A stretch of DNA of 64,000 bases, taken from contig DALS01000012.1 in assembly GCA_002499445.1 (NCBI GenBank), forward strand, positions 6,467 through 70,466, written 5' to 3'. The notes under the pieces were generated by a model. That model saw nothing but the letters and a program-made list of their open reading frames with translations. It was not told where the DNA came from and did no database searches. The position numbers and the translations under genes were made by a program. The DNA is from Methanosarcina sp. UBA293 (GTDB taxonomy: Archaea > Halobacteriota > Methanosarcinia > Methanosarcinales > Methanosarcinaceae). Positions 19,341 through 28,885 of this stretch are shown here, piece after piece; the first letter of the stretch is position 1; the number at the start of each line of letters is the position of its first letter.

Positions 19341-20504
19341 TTATGTGACGATAGCGTCAAGTTTCTCTAGCTCAAGAGCGCGCCTGATCTCAAAGGCAAC
19401 CCTTCTTCCGGTGCTCATCGGTCTTCTCCAGAGCGAGTTCCCGTAAGAATGACCTACTGACATGTGCACGTTGGTTCCGCCGCCTACTCTTGGGGCAACA
19501 TCATAAATATAAAAGTTAAGGTCCTTATCAACGCAAGTCTGCAGGCAGAAAGGCCCTATAATTCCAGGGGCATAATGTTCCTGGGTAGCTTTTACGTATT
19601 TTTCTCCCATTTCAAACACTTTCTCAAGAAGGGACTCGCGCAGGGTTGCGGAATTGTGTCCACAGACTGTGTATTCAGGAGTCAGCTGGTGTTCGGCCAG
19701 AGTCATTTGCTGCGGAGCAGGAAGCCTTACATGCCCATCAAGACTGGTCTCAAAGCGCCAGTCAATCCCGAGAAGTTCTAGCTTGCTCATTTTTGGCTCG
19801 ATTGGGGAATAAAACATATCAAGGTTGAACACTGGACCTATGACATAACGCTCTATTCTTGCTTCTTCAAGGGCTTCTCGTGTTATAACACCCTGTTTTA
19901 TTAGAGCTTCGGATTTCTCCTGATATTCTCTGTAACTTGAAGCAGTGAAAAATCCCCTTTCGAGTTTCTTTACTGCATGTGGGAGCTTGACCATGACAAG
20001 TTCGTTGATATCTTTTGGTGACTCAATTTTTTCCGGGAAAGGAAGTCCTGCTTTTTCCAGAATCCAGTAATAGCTCTGCTGTTCTCTGCGTTCCTCGCTT
20101 CTGAGAAGATTCCTGCTTCCTACAAGAGGCACTCTGAAGTTCTCTTCGATCTCGTCTATACTGCAGTAGGAGGTAAAGGAACGATTAGGAATAAAAAGCA
20201 CATTTTCATCAATCAGTTTCTGCTGGTTTTCGGGACGGAGAATTTCGTTATACTTCCTAAAAATAATTGTCTCGTCGACAATTCCCCTATTTACTTTTCC
20301 GTAAGAGTCTCTCTGAGCCCTGAAGTATTCGCTGTATGTCTTTTCCCTTCCAGCCTGGCAGACAGCAAGAGTCCTGAATTCCTCCTCAATTGCTCCGTCG
20401 CAGATGTCGAGTCCTGAATGAGAGCCTAAAGTTCCGATTTTTATCTTATCAGCATGGGTATAGTAGCCTTCAACAATTTCCTTAATTTCTTTTCTGTCAA
20501 TCAT
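19341..20504 (-). CDS. purP: PurP-family formate-dependent FAICAR ligase
   Basis: An ATP-grasp enzyme of 387 residues. PurP uses formate and ATP instead of formyl-tetrahydrofolate to formylate AICAR, late in archaeal purine synthesis. The N-terminal TLGSHSGLDICDGA, the central LVGSRNLLRSEER and the C-terminal YDVAPRVGGGTNVHM metal/ATP segment mark the family. I start at ATG 20504 (MIDRKEIKE); the reading from 20576 adds a Lys/Tyr-rich tail without support. Several archaea carry two PurP paralogues and not all are proven in this reaction. Confidence 0.9.
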   Translation of the reverse strand: MIDRKEIKEIVEGYYTHADKIKIGTLGSHSGLDICDGAIEEEFRTLAVCQAGREKTYSEYFRAQRDSYGKVNRGIVDETIIFRKYNEILRPENQQKLIDENVLFIPNRSFTSYCSIDEIEENFRVPLVGSRNLLRSEERREQQSYYWILEKAGLPFPEKIESPKDINELVMVKLPHAVKKLERGFFTASSYREYQEKSEALIKQGVITREALEEARIERYVIGPVFNLDMFYSPIEPKMSKLELLGIDWRFETSLDGHVRLPAPQQMTLAEHQLTPEYTVCGHNSATLRESLLEKVFEMGEKYVKATQEHYAPGIIGPFCLQTCVDKDLNFYIYDVAPRVGGGTNVHMSVGHSYGNSLWRRPMSTGRRVAFEIRRALELEKLDAIVT

Positions 20505-20576
20505 ATATGATGTTCCTTGGCTTTGGAAATAATTCCCTTTAATGAAATGGTAATAATGTATGGGTTTTTTTTTCAA

Positions 20577-20897
20577 ACCTGCTACTTGAGTGATGATCCC
20601 TCAAAGGAAGGCCTGGTGACTATTTGCCAGGTATTATGAAATAGAAGTCCTGATAGGTTTTCCCCATTAACGGCTTTACCTATTAAAACCCTTTCTAATA
20701 TAAGTACCCATTTATATAATGAGAGGTAACTTGGAAAAAGATAGGCTAGAAAAACTAAGGCCAGAGGAAGGTAGGCAGAAAAGATAACTAAACCTTTTCT
20801 AGTACTCTAAATCTTTTCTGGTACTGAACCTTTTCTGGTAGTTTCCAGGCCGGTAATTTCCGGGTTCAGAGTTTTTCTTTCTAACTCTGGTACTTTT
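20577..20897. other. intergenic spacer with near-repeats
   Basis: The spacer has several related GGTAGT/CTTTTCTGGTA motifs (20795-20850) and no supported gene. It contains the purP promoter on the minus strand. Confidence 0.4.
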
Positions 20898-21662
20898 TTA
20901 AACGAAACTCAGGATAAGAGGCGTAATAAAAGTCTCAATTAAGGCTGCAACCAGAAGAAGAGGCAGAATCCAGTGGAAATAAAATACTAACCCCTCTTTA
21001 AACTCTCTTTTGATTTGGGTAGGTTTACCTATAAGGGCAGAAAATACCTGGTGTCCGAGCCGAAGCCCTATACCAGCAGCCAGAAAGACCATCGGCAGCT
21101 CCAGTATCCCATGGGGAAGAAGAGCAAGCAAAATAAAAAGCAGACCTTTTTCCTGGGCTGCCAGGTAAGCAATTACTCCCACAAGGTATCCATTAAAGGC
21201 GATAAACATCAAAGGTAGGACTCCTAGAGCTAGTCCGAGTATCAGAAAAAGCAAGCTTACAAAAGCATTGTTAAGAAAGATCGTAAGCATTATGAAAAGA
21301 GGACTCATTTTCATGATAGACTCGAAGCGGGAGCTAAAACTTTCTCTAAGGGCATCAGCCATAGAAGGGAAACTTGCAGCTGAACTGTAGCCTATGACGA
21401 GGGCTCCGAAAAATACAAAAGCCATGATAACCGCATAGGGCCAGATAAAGCGCACGTATCTGGTGAATTCTTTTTTTGGGTCTTTCCTATGATTGCGCAA
21501 GGGCTCTGCAACATTGCTCCCTAGAAGAAAATCTTTTTCCTCTGCAGCATGTTCCCTGTTTTTCATTTCTCCTTCTGTAATTCCTGTCTGTATTTTCTCT
21601 TCAGAAATTTCTGCCTGTGCTCCTATATCCTCTAAGTTGTAATCTCCCTCTTTTCTTTCCAT
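20898..21662 (-). CDS. SpoIIM-like (stage II sporulation M, DUF95) membrane protein
   Basis: About 254 residues: a charged, Glu-rich cytosolic N-terminus of about 65 residues followed by five or so hydrophobic helices with the family's GVLPLMFIAFNGYLVG and PHGILELPMVFLAAGIG motifs. Archaeal members are integral membrane proteins of unknown function. ATG at 21662 follows GGTGGGGATAC and is preferred to the GTG four codons upstream. A DUF63 gene lies 66 nt upstream on the same strand. Confidence 0.88.
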   Translation of the reverse strand: MERKEGDYNLEDIGAQAEISEEKIQTGITEGEMKNREHAAEEKDFLLGSNVAEPLRNHRKDPKKEFTRYVRFIWPYAVIMAFVFFGALVIGYSSAASFPSMADALRESFSSRFESIMKMSPLFIMLTIFLNNAFVSLLFLILGLALGVLPLMFIAFNGYLVGVIAYLAAQEKGLLFILLALLPHGILELPMVFLAAGIGLRLGHQVFSALIGKPTQIKREFKEGLVFYFHWILPLLLVAALIETFITPLILSFV

Positions 21663-21728
21663 ACGTATCCCCACCGGTATCTCAGTTTTTTATCCTATGC
21701 GCACGAACCTGTCAAAACAGATTTTGTT

Positions 21729-22598
21729 TCAAATTCCCAGCATCATCCGGACCGTATTGCGGGTTGCTGGGGAAAGCCCAAGAATCAAAATGACCATTTT
21801 GATTAGTTCTTTTAAGTTCAAGGAGCGTTCGTCATCCTCAAACTGAGTGTCAAGCACGTAAATAACCCCTATAAAGATAATAAGTTTCAATGGATACATA
21901 ACCAATGCGGTGCCTGTAAGCTCAATTAGGTAGGAAGGCACCACATGCTTCTCAAAGTATCCAAGTTTGTCTATGCCTATGTAAGTTGATGAAGCATCCA
22001 TCAAATGAGCCATCAGGATCGAAAGATTCAGTGGGTCGGTAAATATCTTGGATTTGAAATGGCGGGCAATGAGATAGAAGGTTAAAGTCAGTCCTGTTCC
22101 TGCTGCGAGTACGAATAAGGGGACGTACAAGGCTACAATATTCTCAAAATACAGGAGGACAATGAGGTTTATGAAGAACCATACGATTCCGAAGCCTGCA
22201 AAAGTGAGATGGGAATCCTTTACCAGTCCTGCCTTCTGTAACCGGATGGAGATCCAGAGACAGCCCACAGTTATCGCAAAAACTAAAAAGTAGATGTTGG
22301 GAGTTATGAGAAGATAGCTAAATGGTGGTTGAAAGATGCCTGCAGGAGAATCTTCAAGTACGCGCAATGAAGATCCTGCAAGTACGAAAGGCAGGACAGA
22401 CGCGATAAAGCGTGGGGTAAGTTTTACCTCAAGCTTTTCGAGCAGCCTGAAAACCCCAAATATACAAATGCCCAGTACCACTGCCCAGGTGAATGTATTT
22501 ACAACATTATACCCTTCATCTCCTCTTATAGGGTCAAGATAGTAGGTATTAATAAACTGTGAGATTTTGTCTATTGAAAAACTCATCTTATCACTCAT
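21729..22598 (-). CDS. DUF63 multi-pass membrane protein
   Basis: A 289-residue archaeal protein with eight or so membrane helices, matching the DUF63 family: a YYLDPI segment near the N-terminus, the central LMAHLMDASSTYIGID motif and GLSPATRNTVRMMLGI at the end. Conserved polar residues within helices (His, Asp, Ser) suggest an intramembrane enzyme or carrier, but nothing is proven. It is probably co-transcribed with the SpoIIM-like gene. Confidence 0.88.
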   Translation of the reverse strand: MSDKMSFSIDKISQFINTYYLDPIRGDEGYNVVNTFTWAVVLGICIFGVFRLLEKLEVKLTPRFIASVLPFVLAGSSLRVLEDSPAGIFQPPFSYLLITPNIYFLVFAITVGCLWISIRLQKAGLVKDSHLTFAGFGIVWFFINLIVLLYFENIVALYVPLFVLAAGTGLTLTFYLIARHFKSKIFTDPLNLSILMAHLMDASSTYIGIDKLGYFEKHVVPSYLIELTGTALVMYPLKLIIFIGVIYVLDTQFEDDERSLNLKELIKMVILILGLSPATRNTVRMMLGI

Positions 22599-23141
22599 TC
22601 AAAATGGCAATATCCTAATACGATTAATACTTACTGTGTATAGGGCAAACTTACTTCCTTAATAAAGAAGGTAATTTTCCTCTCCAGCGCGCGATGTTCA
22701 CTTTAATAGCAGATATTCTTTCCGGAAGGTTTTGTCCAGATATAGGTTAACAATATTCAATAAAACTTAATCTTAATATATTACTTCATTTTTATAATTT
22801 ATCTATATAATCCTAACGTAGTAGTCATACATAATATTGTGGATATTAATGACGAAGATAAAGACCGTGTTAATGTAACCATAAAAATTAATAATAATAG
22901 ATATAGTAATGATCCTAAATAAGTTCTCAATTACTGGAATTAAATTATTGTAACTGAATCACTGGAATTGATAAAGAACTAGCTTTACAAGTTAGCTAAT
23001 ATTAAATTATATACCCGATATGTGGCAGTCTGTCGATGGTTAAAATTTTATTACTTTGTATGATATTCGGGTTTATTAAAGTTCCAATTCAGGTTATAAG
23101 AGCCAATTTACCATCAATCTTGATCGAATACTGATGCAGGT
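22599..23141. other. divergent promoter region of DUF63 and egsA
   Basis: About 540 bases between divergent genes. A TATA box TTATATA (about 23008-23014) with an upstream A-rich element is placed to drive egsA, giving a leader of about 100 nt. Nothing else is resolved. Confidence 0.5.
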
Positions 23142-24212
23142 ATGAAATTGACCATCAATAAAAACAGCGCTAAATGGATGCAGCTTCCAAGAGATGTGCT
23201 TGTCGGACACGGCGTACTTGAGGAAGTTGGATATGTCTGCAGGGATCTGAAACTGAAAGGAAATGCGCTGATAGTAACCGGAAATACTACAAGGGATATT
23301 GCAGCCAAGAGAGTCAGTACCCTCCTTGAGAGTACAGGCAATAACGCAGAAACGATTCTAACCCGAAACGCTACAGTTGAAGAGGTTGAAAGGGTTATGG
23401 AAAAAGCCTTAGAAGTAGAAGCAAGCTTTCTCCTAGGAGTTGGAAGCGGCAGGTCTATTGACCTTGCGAAACTTGCTTCAACCCGGCTTGAGCTTCCTTT
23501 TATCAGCGTGCCGACTGCAGCTTCCCATGATGGGATTGCATCTTCCCGTGCCTCAATTATGGATAACGGAAGGAGTACATCTGCACAGGCTCAGGCTCCG
23601 ATTTCCGTCATTGCAGATACGAAGATTATTTCAGCAGCTCCATTCCGCTTCCTTGCTGCTGGTTGTGGAGACATAGTTTCCAATTACACGGCAGTATTAG
23701 ACTGGGAACTTGCAAACAGGCTAAGGAATGAATATCTTGGAGAATATGCTGCGGCGCTCTCCCGTATGGCTGCTAGGGTTATTATAGAGTATGCAGATTC
23801 GATCAAGCCCGATCACGAGACCTCAGCAAGGCTTGTGGTGAAGGCTCTTGTATCAAACGGGGTTGCAATGAGTATAGCAGGTTCTTCCAGACCTGCTTCT
23901 GGCTCAGAACATATGTTCAGCCATGCTCTTGACAGAATAGCTCCAGAGCCCGCACTCCACGGAGAACAATGTGGAGTTGGCACAATTATGATGATGTACC
24001 TTCATGGAGGTCACTGGCAGGAAATCAGGGATGCCTTAAAAAAGATAGGAGCTCCTGTAACTGCCGAAGAGCTGGGTATAGATGATAAATATATAGTCGA
24101 GGCTCTGCTACGTGCACACAGTATTCGCCCTGAGCGTTATACAATTCTTGGGAGCGGCCTTACCCCATCGGCTGCTGAGAAAGTCGCAAGAATCACAAAG
24201 GTCATAAGTTGA
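23142..24212 (+). CDS. egsA: sn-glycerol-1-phosphate dehydrogenase
   Basis: A 356-residue NAD(P)-linked, zinc-dependent enzyme that reduces dihydroxyacetone phosphate to sn-glycerol-1-phosphate, setting the archaeal stereochemistry of membrane lipids. Visible features: the nucleotide-binding GVGSGRSIDLAK, the PTAASHDGIASSRAS loop and metal ligands in GSEHMFSHALD and HGEQCG. It is a single gene with its own promoter. Confidence 0.97.
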   Translation: MKLTINKNSAKWMQLPRDVLVGHGVLEEVGYVCRDLKLKGNALIVTGNTTRDIAAKRVSTLLESTGNNAETILTRNATVEEVERVMEKALEVEASFLLGVGSGRSIDLAKLASTRLELPFISVPTAASHDGIASSRASIMDNGRSTSAQAQAPISVIADTKIISAAPFRFLAAGCGDIVSNYTAVLDWELANRLRNEYLGEYAAALSRMAARVIIEYADSIKPDHETSARLVVKALVSNGVAMSIAGSSRPASGSEHMFSHALDRIAPEPALHGEQCGVGTIMMMYLHGGHWQEIRDALKKIGAPVTAEELGIDDKYIVEALLRAHSIRPERYTILGSGLTPSAAEKVARITKVIS

Positions 24213-24707
24213 AAAGTTATTCTTATTCAGGCTAAAGCTGGGAATCAGCGCGGTTCAAGACACCAGAGTTTAAGGCCGGATTCTATTCAGAGGTCCAGCA
24301 GCCCATATCCGGTTAAAAAGAATCCGGTTAATCCGAAGTCACTTAATTTCTAACTAAATAATCATTTAATTCCCAATCAAGAGTCATTTAATTTCCAATT
24401 AAAGTATTATCTAAATCAAACCCGATATCAAACTTCAAATTATCTCGGGATAAGCTCCAGGTACCCCTAATAAACGGGTACGGTCTCGAAAACACGAGCG
24501 TTGACTCGCAAGCTTTTAGCCGCTTGACCACAAACGTTGCGCCGTTTGATCACGCCGTTGCTAGGGGTTTTTGATCAAACTTTTTTTGAAAAAGTTTGTG
24601 ATCAAACCTTTTCTCAAAAGTTTGCGGTAGATCACGCCGTTTTCGCTCAAGCCTTTTCAAAAAAGGCTTGGGGCACAGGCCCAAAATAATTAAATGGAAG
24701 AGTTATT
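24213..24707. repeat. repeat-rich spacer with nested inverted repeats
   Basis: The spacer between egsA and UPF0179 changes from AT-rich to a block of inverted repeats. The largest (24570-24606) pairs TTTGATCAAACTTTTT with AAAAAGTTTGTGATCAAA. Another (24648-24670) is a perfect 10-bp stem CAAGCCTTTT/AAAAGGCTTG with a 3-nt loop. The GATCACGCCGTT word occurs twice (about 24548 and 24630). The GTTGCGCC word near 24537 recurs at the right edge of the window. This looks like a dispersed Methanosarcina intergenic repeat. Confidence 0.75.
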
Positions 24708-25157
24708 ATGACAGAAAGCGATACCAAAATAACACTTATCGGATCACGGCTTGCAAGAGAAGGGTTGGAATTCATATTTAAAGGTGAGATGCCCGAATGC
24801 AAGAAATGTCGGCTGAAGAACACCTGCCTTAATCTTGAACCTGAACGCAGGTACAGGGTCGAGAGTGTCAGAAACAATGATATCCACCAATGTTTCCTGC
24901 ATGATAGTGGCGTACTTGCTGTAAACGTGAGCAGGGCTCCTATCCTGACTACTATAGAGTCAAGAAAAGCAATTGTCGGGGCAAAAATTCTGTGTGAGCC
25001 TTTAAATTGTGGTAAGAGAGATTGCGAGGTGTATGAGGTCTGCCACCCAGAAGGGCTTTCAAAAGGGGATAAATGCAAAATTGTAGAGGTTCTTGAAAGC
25101 CTTGATTCAAGGTGCGAGGCTAATTATTCCTTGAAAAAAGTGAAGTTGTCCTGGTGA
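24708..25157 (+). CDS. UPF0179 cysteine-rich protein
   Basis: A 149-residue member of UPF0179, found only in methanogens and relatives. Conserved cysteines are CKKCRLKNTC (31-40) and CGKRDCEVYEVC (about 105-116), which could hold an iron-sulfur cluster or zinc. Function unknown. The gene follows the repeat spacer and is 71 nt upstream of DUF2150. Confidence 0.92.
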   Translation: MTESDTKITLIGSRLAREGLEFIFKGEMPECKKCRLKNTCLNLEPERRYRVESVRNNDIHQCFLHDSGVLAVNVSRAPILTTIESRKAIVGAKILCEPLNCGKRDCEVYEVCHPEGLSKGDKCKIVEVLESLDSRCEANYSLKKVKLSW

Positions 25158-25228
25158 ATGTAAACGGTCACATTTTAGTAATAGTAAGATTGATACAATT
25201 ATCAAAAAGGTCTGAAGCGGTGTTATAA

Positions 25229-25864
25229 GTGCCTGAACAGGAAATAAACCAGGTCCTCCCCTATGAGTTTTATACCCAAAAGCGCTGGGAAAACTGGCTA
25301 GGAAGGGCAAGAGAGAGTGGTTTCCAGATTAAGGAATCCGAAGAAGAAGCTGAAAAGGAAAGTGCCATATTTGTAAATATGGTTGATGATGTAATCCTTG
25401 CTTGCCTGAAAGTGACTGCACGTTTTGATAAGGGCGTGCTCTCCAGAGAAATAGCTCTAGAGGTCTTGGCTGAGATCCGGGATATTGTACTCTCCGAGGT
25501 CGAGCCAATTTCCGAAGATATTGATCTCATGATCGACTCAATCCAGACCTCTCTCATGGGGGCCCTTGTCGCTTTTGAGTGCTATGTTATGGGCGACTAT
25601 GATGAGGGAGTCGATACTGTGGAACTTGCAAAATTAGCGGTTGAGGCAGAAGCCTCGGATAACCTTGAGCTTGCTCTTGATTATACTGCACAGTGTGGTG
25701 CGCTTGTACTCAAAGGAAAAAGCCTGCCTGAAGAGATTATGGCAGACCTTCCCTATGGTATTGTGGCAGAATGGCTTGACGGAATTGATTCCATCTCAGC
25801 TGCCATGGTAGGAAGCGACAGCTACAGAGAGTTTGATGAAGAAGACGAAGAGGATACTGTTTAA
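25229..25864 (+). CDS. DUF2150 family protein
   Basis: A 211-residue acidic, all-helical protein with the family's LPYEFYTQKRWENWL opening and a run of acidic residues at the C-terminus (EEDEEDTV). It starts at GTG. Function unknown; members occur in Methanosarcinales. Likely co-transcribed with UPF0179. Confidence 0.9.
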   Translation: MPEQEINQVLPYEFYTQKRWENWLGRARESGFQIKESEEEAEKESAIFVNMVDDVILACLKVTARFDKGVLSREIALEVLAEIRDIVLSEVEPISEDIDLMIDSIQTSLMGALVAFECYVMGDYDEGVDTVELAKLAVEAEASDNLELALDYTAQCGALVLKGKSLPEEIMADLPYGIVAEWLDGIDSISAAMVGSDSYREFDEEDEEDTV

Positions 25865-26094
25865 ACGATTTTTCTTTAAGTAAAGGGTTCCCCTTCCTAT
25901 TTTTTAGGAATGTGGAAGTCCTTTTAATTTTATATAAAATAAGCTTTGAAATAACTTAAGTTTTTATCTTATAATTATTTTCAGTCTATTATCTTATAAT
26001 TATTTTCAGTTTAAATAGTCAATATTTGACCGTAAAGCCGAATATTAGCTCAAAAATAATATGGTATACTTCTTTTCCAGATTTTCGTCTTCAT

Positions 26095-27279
26095 CTACCT
26101 TTTTTCTGCCTCAGATTCATGCTTTTCAATCGCTTTTTCGTATACTTCGAGGGTTTTTTCAGCTATCGTTTTCCAGTTATACCGTTTTTTGAGAAGGTCG
26201 TAACCTTTTTCTCCCATCCTGTTGTGACCAAGCCCTTCAAGGACATAATTAAGCCCCCAGGCTATAGAAGATGGTTCTTTATGGGCAATAACGCCAGTCC
26301 TGAAATTCTCCACAAGGGCGACTGCATCGCTTGCAACTACAGGTTTTTTTGCATCCCAGGCTTCAAGTACTACAATTCCGAAAGGTTCATTCCGACTGGG
26401 TACGCATACAAGGTCGCAGGCATTGAACCAGTCTATCACAGTGTTATCAGGGGCATACCCAAGGAAGTTGCATGAATTCCCTATACCAAGCCTCTGGGCC
26501 TGATTTTCACACTGGGAACGCATGTCCCCTTCGCCTATAAGCACAAACTGAGCGTTCCGTTTTTTCAGGACTTTAGCTGCGGCTTCTACCAGCAGGTCTG
26601 GTCCTTTCTGATAGGACATCCTTCCCGTGAAAAGCACTACTGGAAGACATGGATGGATGCCGTAGTGCCTTTTCACATCTCCAGGGTCTATCTGTCTTTT
26701 CATTTTTCCTATGTTTATACCGTTAGGAATTTCCCAGAACTTGTAATCTGGGATCTTGTAGATATGCTTGACTTCTTCTTTCAATACAGTTGAGGTCGTG
26801 ATAACATCAGAAGATTCATAGCCCCCGAGCCATTCCCTGTGTGAGATCTCTTTTGCCTCCCACCAGCTTCCGTGACGGTTTCCGTTGCGTCCCCATTCTG
26901 TACTGTGGAAGGTCAGCACAAAAGGCAGTCCAAACTGGGCTTTTATCCTGCAAAGCACATTTACAGGATGCCAGTCGTGCCCATGAAGAATATCAAATTC
27001 TCCTATACTTTCTTTAACTTCAAGGAACCGGGAGTACATTCCGTCACACATCCGGTTCATCTGTTCTACAATTCCCCCGCTCTGATCACAGGCAATCTTG
27101 TGATAGTAAACCCCGTTGATTAACTTATCTTCGTTTATACTGTTTCTTGTAAACAGGTGAACTTCGTGTCCCTCTACCACAAGAGCTTCAGAAAGTTCAG
27201 ATACATGAGGTGAAATTCCTCCAACACGTATTGAATGCAAACTTTCCCAGGTAAACATTCCTATTCGGATTTTTTTCAT
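26095..27279 (-). CDS. GT4 family glycosyltransferase
   Basis: A 394-residue GT-B retaining glycosyltransferase resembling glycogen synthase/alpha-glycosyltransferases. The N-terminal GGISPHVSELSEALV loop binds acceptor or nucleotide sugar, FTGRMSYQKGPDLL opens the C-terminal domain, and PSRNEPFGIVVLEAWD carries the E-x7-E-type nucleotide-sugar site. Neighbours galT and a GT3 glycogen synthase point to storage-polysaccharide synthesis from an alpha-glucan or UDP-sugar pool. Confidence 0.92.
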   Translation of the reverse strand: MKKIRIGMFTWESLHSIRVGGISPHVSELSEALVVEGHEVHLFTRNSINEDKLINGVYYHKIACDQSGGIVEQMNRMCDGMYSRFLEVKESIGEFDILHGHDWHPVNVLCRIKAQFGLPFVLTFHSTEWGRNGNRHGSWWEAKEISHREWLGGYESSDVITTSTVLKEEVKHIYKIPDYKFWEIPNGINIGKMKRQIDPGDVKRHYGIHPCLPVVLFTGRMSYQKGPDLLVEAAAKVLKKRNAQFVLIGEGDMRSQCENQAQRLGIGNSCNFLGYAPDNTVIDWFNACDLVCVPSRNEPFGIVVLEAWDAKKPVVASDAVALVENFRTGVIAHKEPSSIAWGLNYVLEGLGHNRMGEKGYDLLKKRYNWKTIAEKTLEVYEKAIEKHESEAEKR

Positions 27280-27710
27280 AGGCTCACTTGTCCCTTTTTG
27301 TCGAAATGGGAGTTAAGGAGTAACGAAGAATGCAGACTCCCCCTTGTCTTTTTAATACCTACATTCTCCAGTTTGCTAAATTAGTTGTATTAATCAGCTA
27401 TGTCAATCGCTATATTAATTTCAAGTTTCTCAAATGTTATTTAATTTTAGTTTATTGAATTCAGGTCGCCACTAATTTGCTGTACCACTTTGCCCCTTGG
27501 GCCTTCAATTGTTATTTAAAGATAAGGAGTGTGACCTTGATTTAAGTAACGTGAAGGTGGTTTTTGCATAAAGAATATATTTCTATGCTTCCTTAATTTA
27601 GTTTCCTTTTTAATGGTAAATAAACATATCTGTGAATTTTGCCATGTCTTTGATTGGCAATGATGAGAAGTTTTTATGGCTTCTTTTTGTTTATTTTTAC
27701 AGACATTATC
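27280..27710. other. intergenic spacer upstream of the GT4 gene
   Basis: About 430 bases, AT-rich, between galT and the GT4 gene on the same strand. It should carry the GT4 promoter; no gene is seen. Confidence 0.4.
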
Positions 27711-28712
27711 TCAGTCTGTAAGTTCCTCCCTTAAATAAGAGGCTGCCTTTTCCGGAGAAAATGTATTGATATAAGTTCCTGTCCCCAGCTCAAAACCCGC
27801 ATTAATGGAAAGTCTAGGAAGCAGCCAGAGGTTAAGATGATATTCGGGAGCCTCGGAAAGCTGGTAAAACATATAGTTGAAGGGCGGATTCCCAAGAGTT
27901 TTTCCATAACTCTTGAGTATATCCCTGAGAATTTCCCCGAGAGCAAAAAGAATTCTGTCATCACAATTTCCAAGATAACTGACATGCTTTTTGGGAAGAA
28001 TCCACACTTCAAATGGTCCAATTGAAGAATAAGGGGTAAAGGCTATCCATTTGTTGTTTTCAAATACCAAACGGGAGGACGTTTTTTCCTTATCAAAAAT
28101 GGCACAGTAGGGACATCTTTCTTTTTCCCTGATGACCTGTAGTTCTCTTACAAGAGGAGGAGGACAAAATGGCAGGGCAAGGAGCTGGCTGTGAATGTGA
28201 TTAATGGAAGCTCCGGCTTCTTTTCCGGAGTTTTTGAACAGGGAGACATAACGTATTTTTTCATGGGTTATATAGCTGCATGTTCGGTCTTTATAAACCT
28301 GCATAAGTCCTGAGATTTCAGAGTCAGAAAAGTACTCAAGTCTTTTTCCATGCAAAGGTGATTCTACGATAACTTCATGGAAGCCATACCCGGGCTCAGC
28401 CTGCAGGCCATTTTCCTGATGCATTGGAGAGTTCGGGGCAGGCGAGAGAGCAGGATAAAAATTCGGAAAGCAGCGAAAATCCCAGTTGCGTACTCTTCTT
28501 TCAGAGGTATCGGAATAAATCTTTCCATTTTTATATACTGCAGTGGCAAGGGGGGTGCTTTCCTCAGCTCCTCCACAGAATATACAGTTCTCAGAGCTGC
28601 CTTTCCCGGAATCTTTATCTCCCACACTTGCAAAGTCCGAAGGCCTTTTAGCCCTCTCTTCGGCAATTATGCAGTACTCGGAAAGAAAATAATGCTTTCT
28701 AATTTCTGACAT
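27711..28712 (-). CDS. galT: galactose-1-phosphate uridylyltransferase
   Basis: A 333-residue HIT-superfamily enzyme exchanging UMP between UDP-glucose and galactose-1-phosphate. Zinc ligands CIFC (43-46) and CPYC (about 186) are present, and the catalytic HxH segment NHIHSQLLALP is intact with the nucleophilic second His. Methanosarcina is not a sugar fermenter, so the enzyme more likely supplies activated sugars to the flanking glycosyltransferases. Confidence 0.93.
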   Translation of the reverse strand: MSEIRKHYFLSEYCIIAEERAKRPSDFASVGDKDSGKGSSENCIFCGGAEESTPLATAVYKNGKIYSDTSERRVRNWDFRCFPNFYPALSPAPNSPMHQENGLQAEPGYGFHEVIVESPLHGKRLEYFSDSEISGLMQVYKDRTCSYITHEKIRYVSLFKNSGKEAGASINHIHSQLLALPFCPPPLVRELQVIREKERCPYCAIFDKEKTSSRLVFENNKWIAFTPYSSIGPFEVWILPKKHVSYLGNCDDRILFALGEILRDILKSYGKTLGNPPFNYMFYQLSEAPEYHLNLWLLPRLSINAGFELGTGTYINTFSPEKAASYLREELTD

Positions 28713-28885
28713 CTCAAGAAAACCTCAGTGTATCTTTGTTTCCTTAATTTTTCCATTTTTGTTGTCCTTCCTTCTTTTTTGTTAATTTTCCTTCTTTACC
28801 CTTTTCCTATGGATGGCGGATTAGATATTTTCTTACAGCTTTTGGGATTTATTTGTTACAATCTTCCGGGACTTTTAATGCCCTT

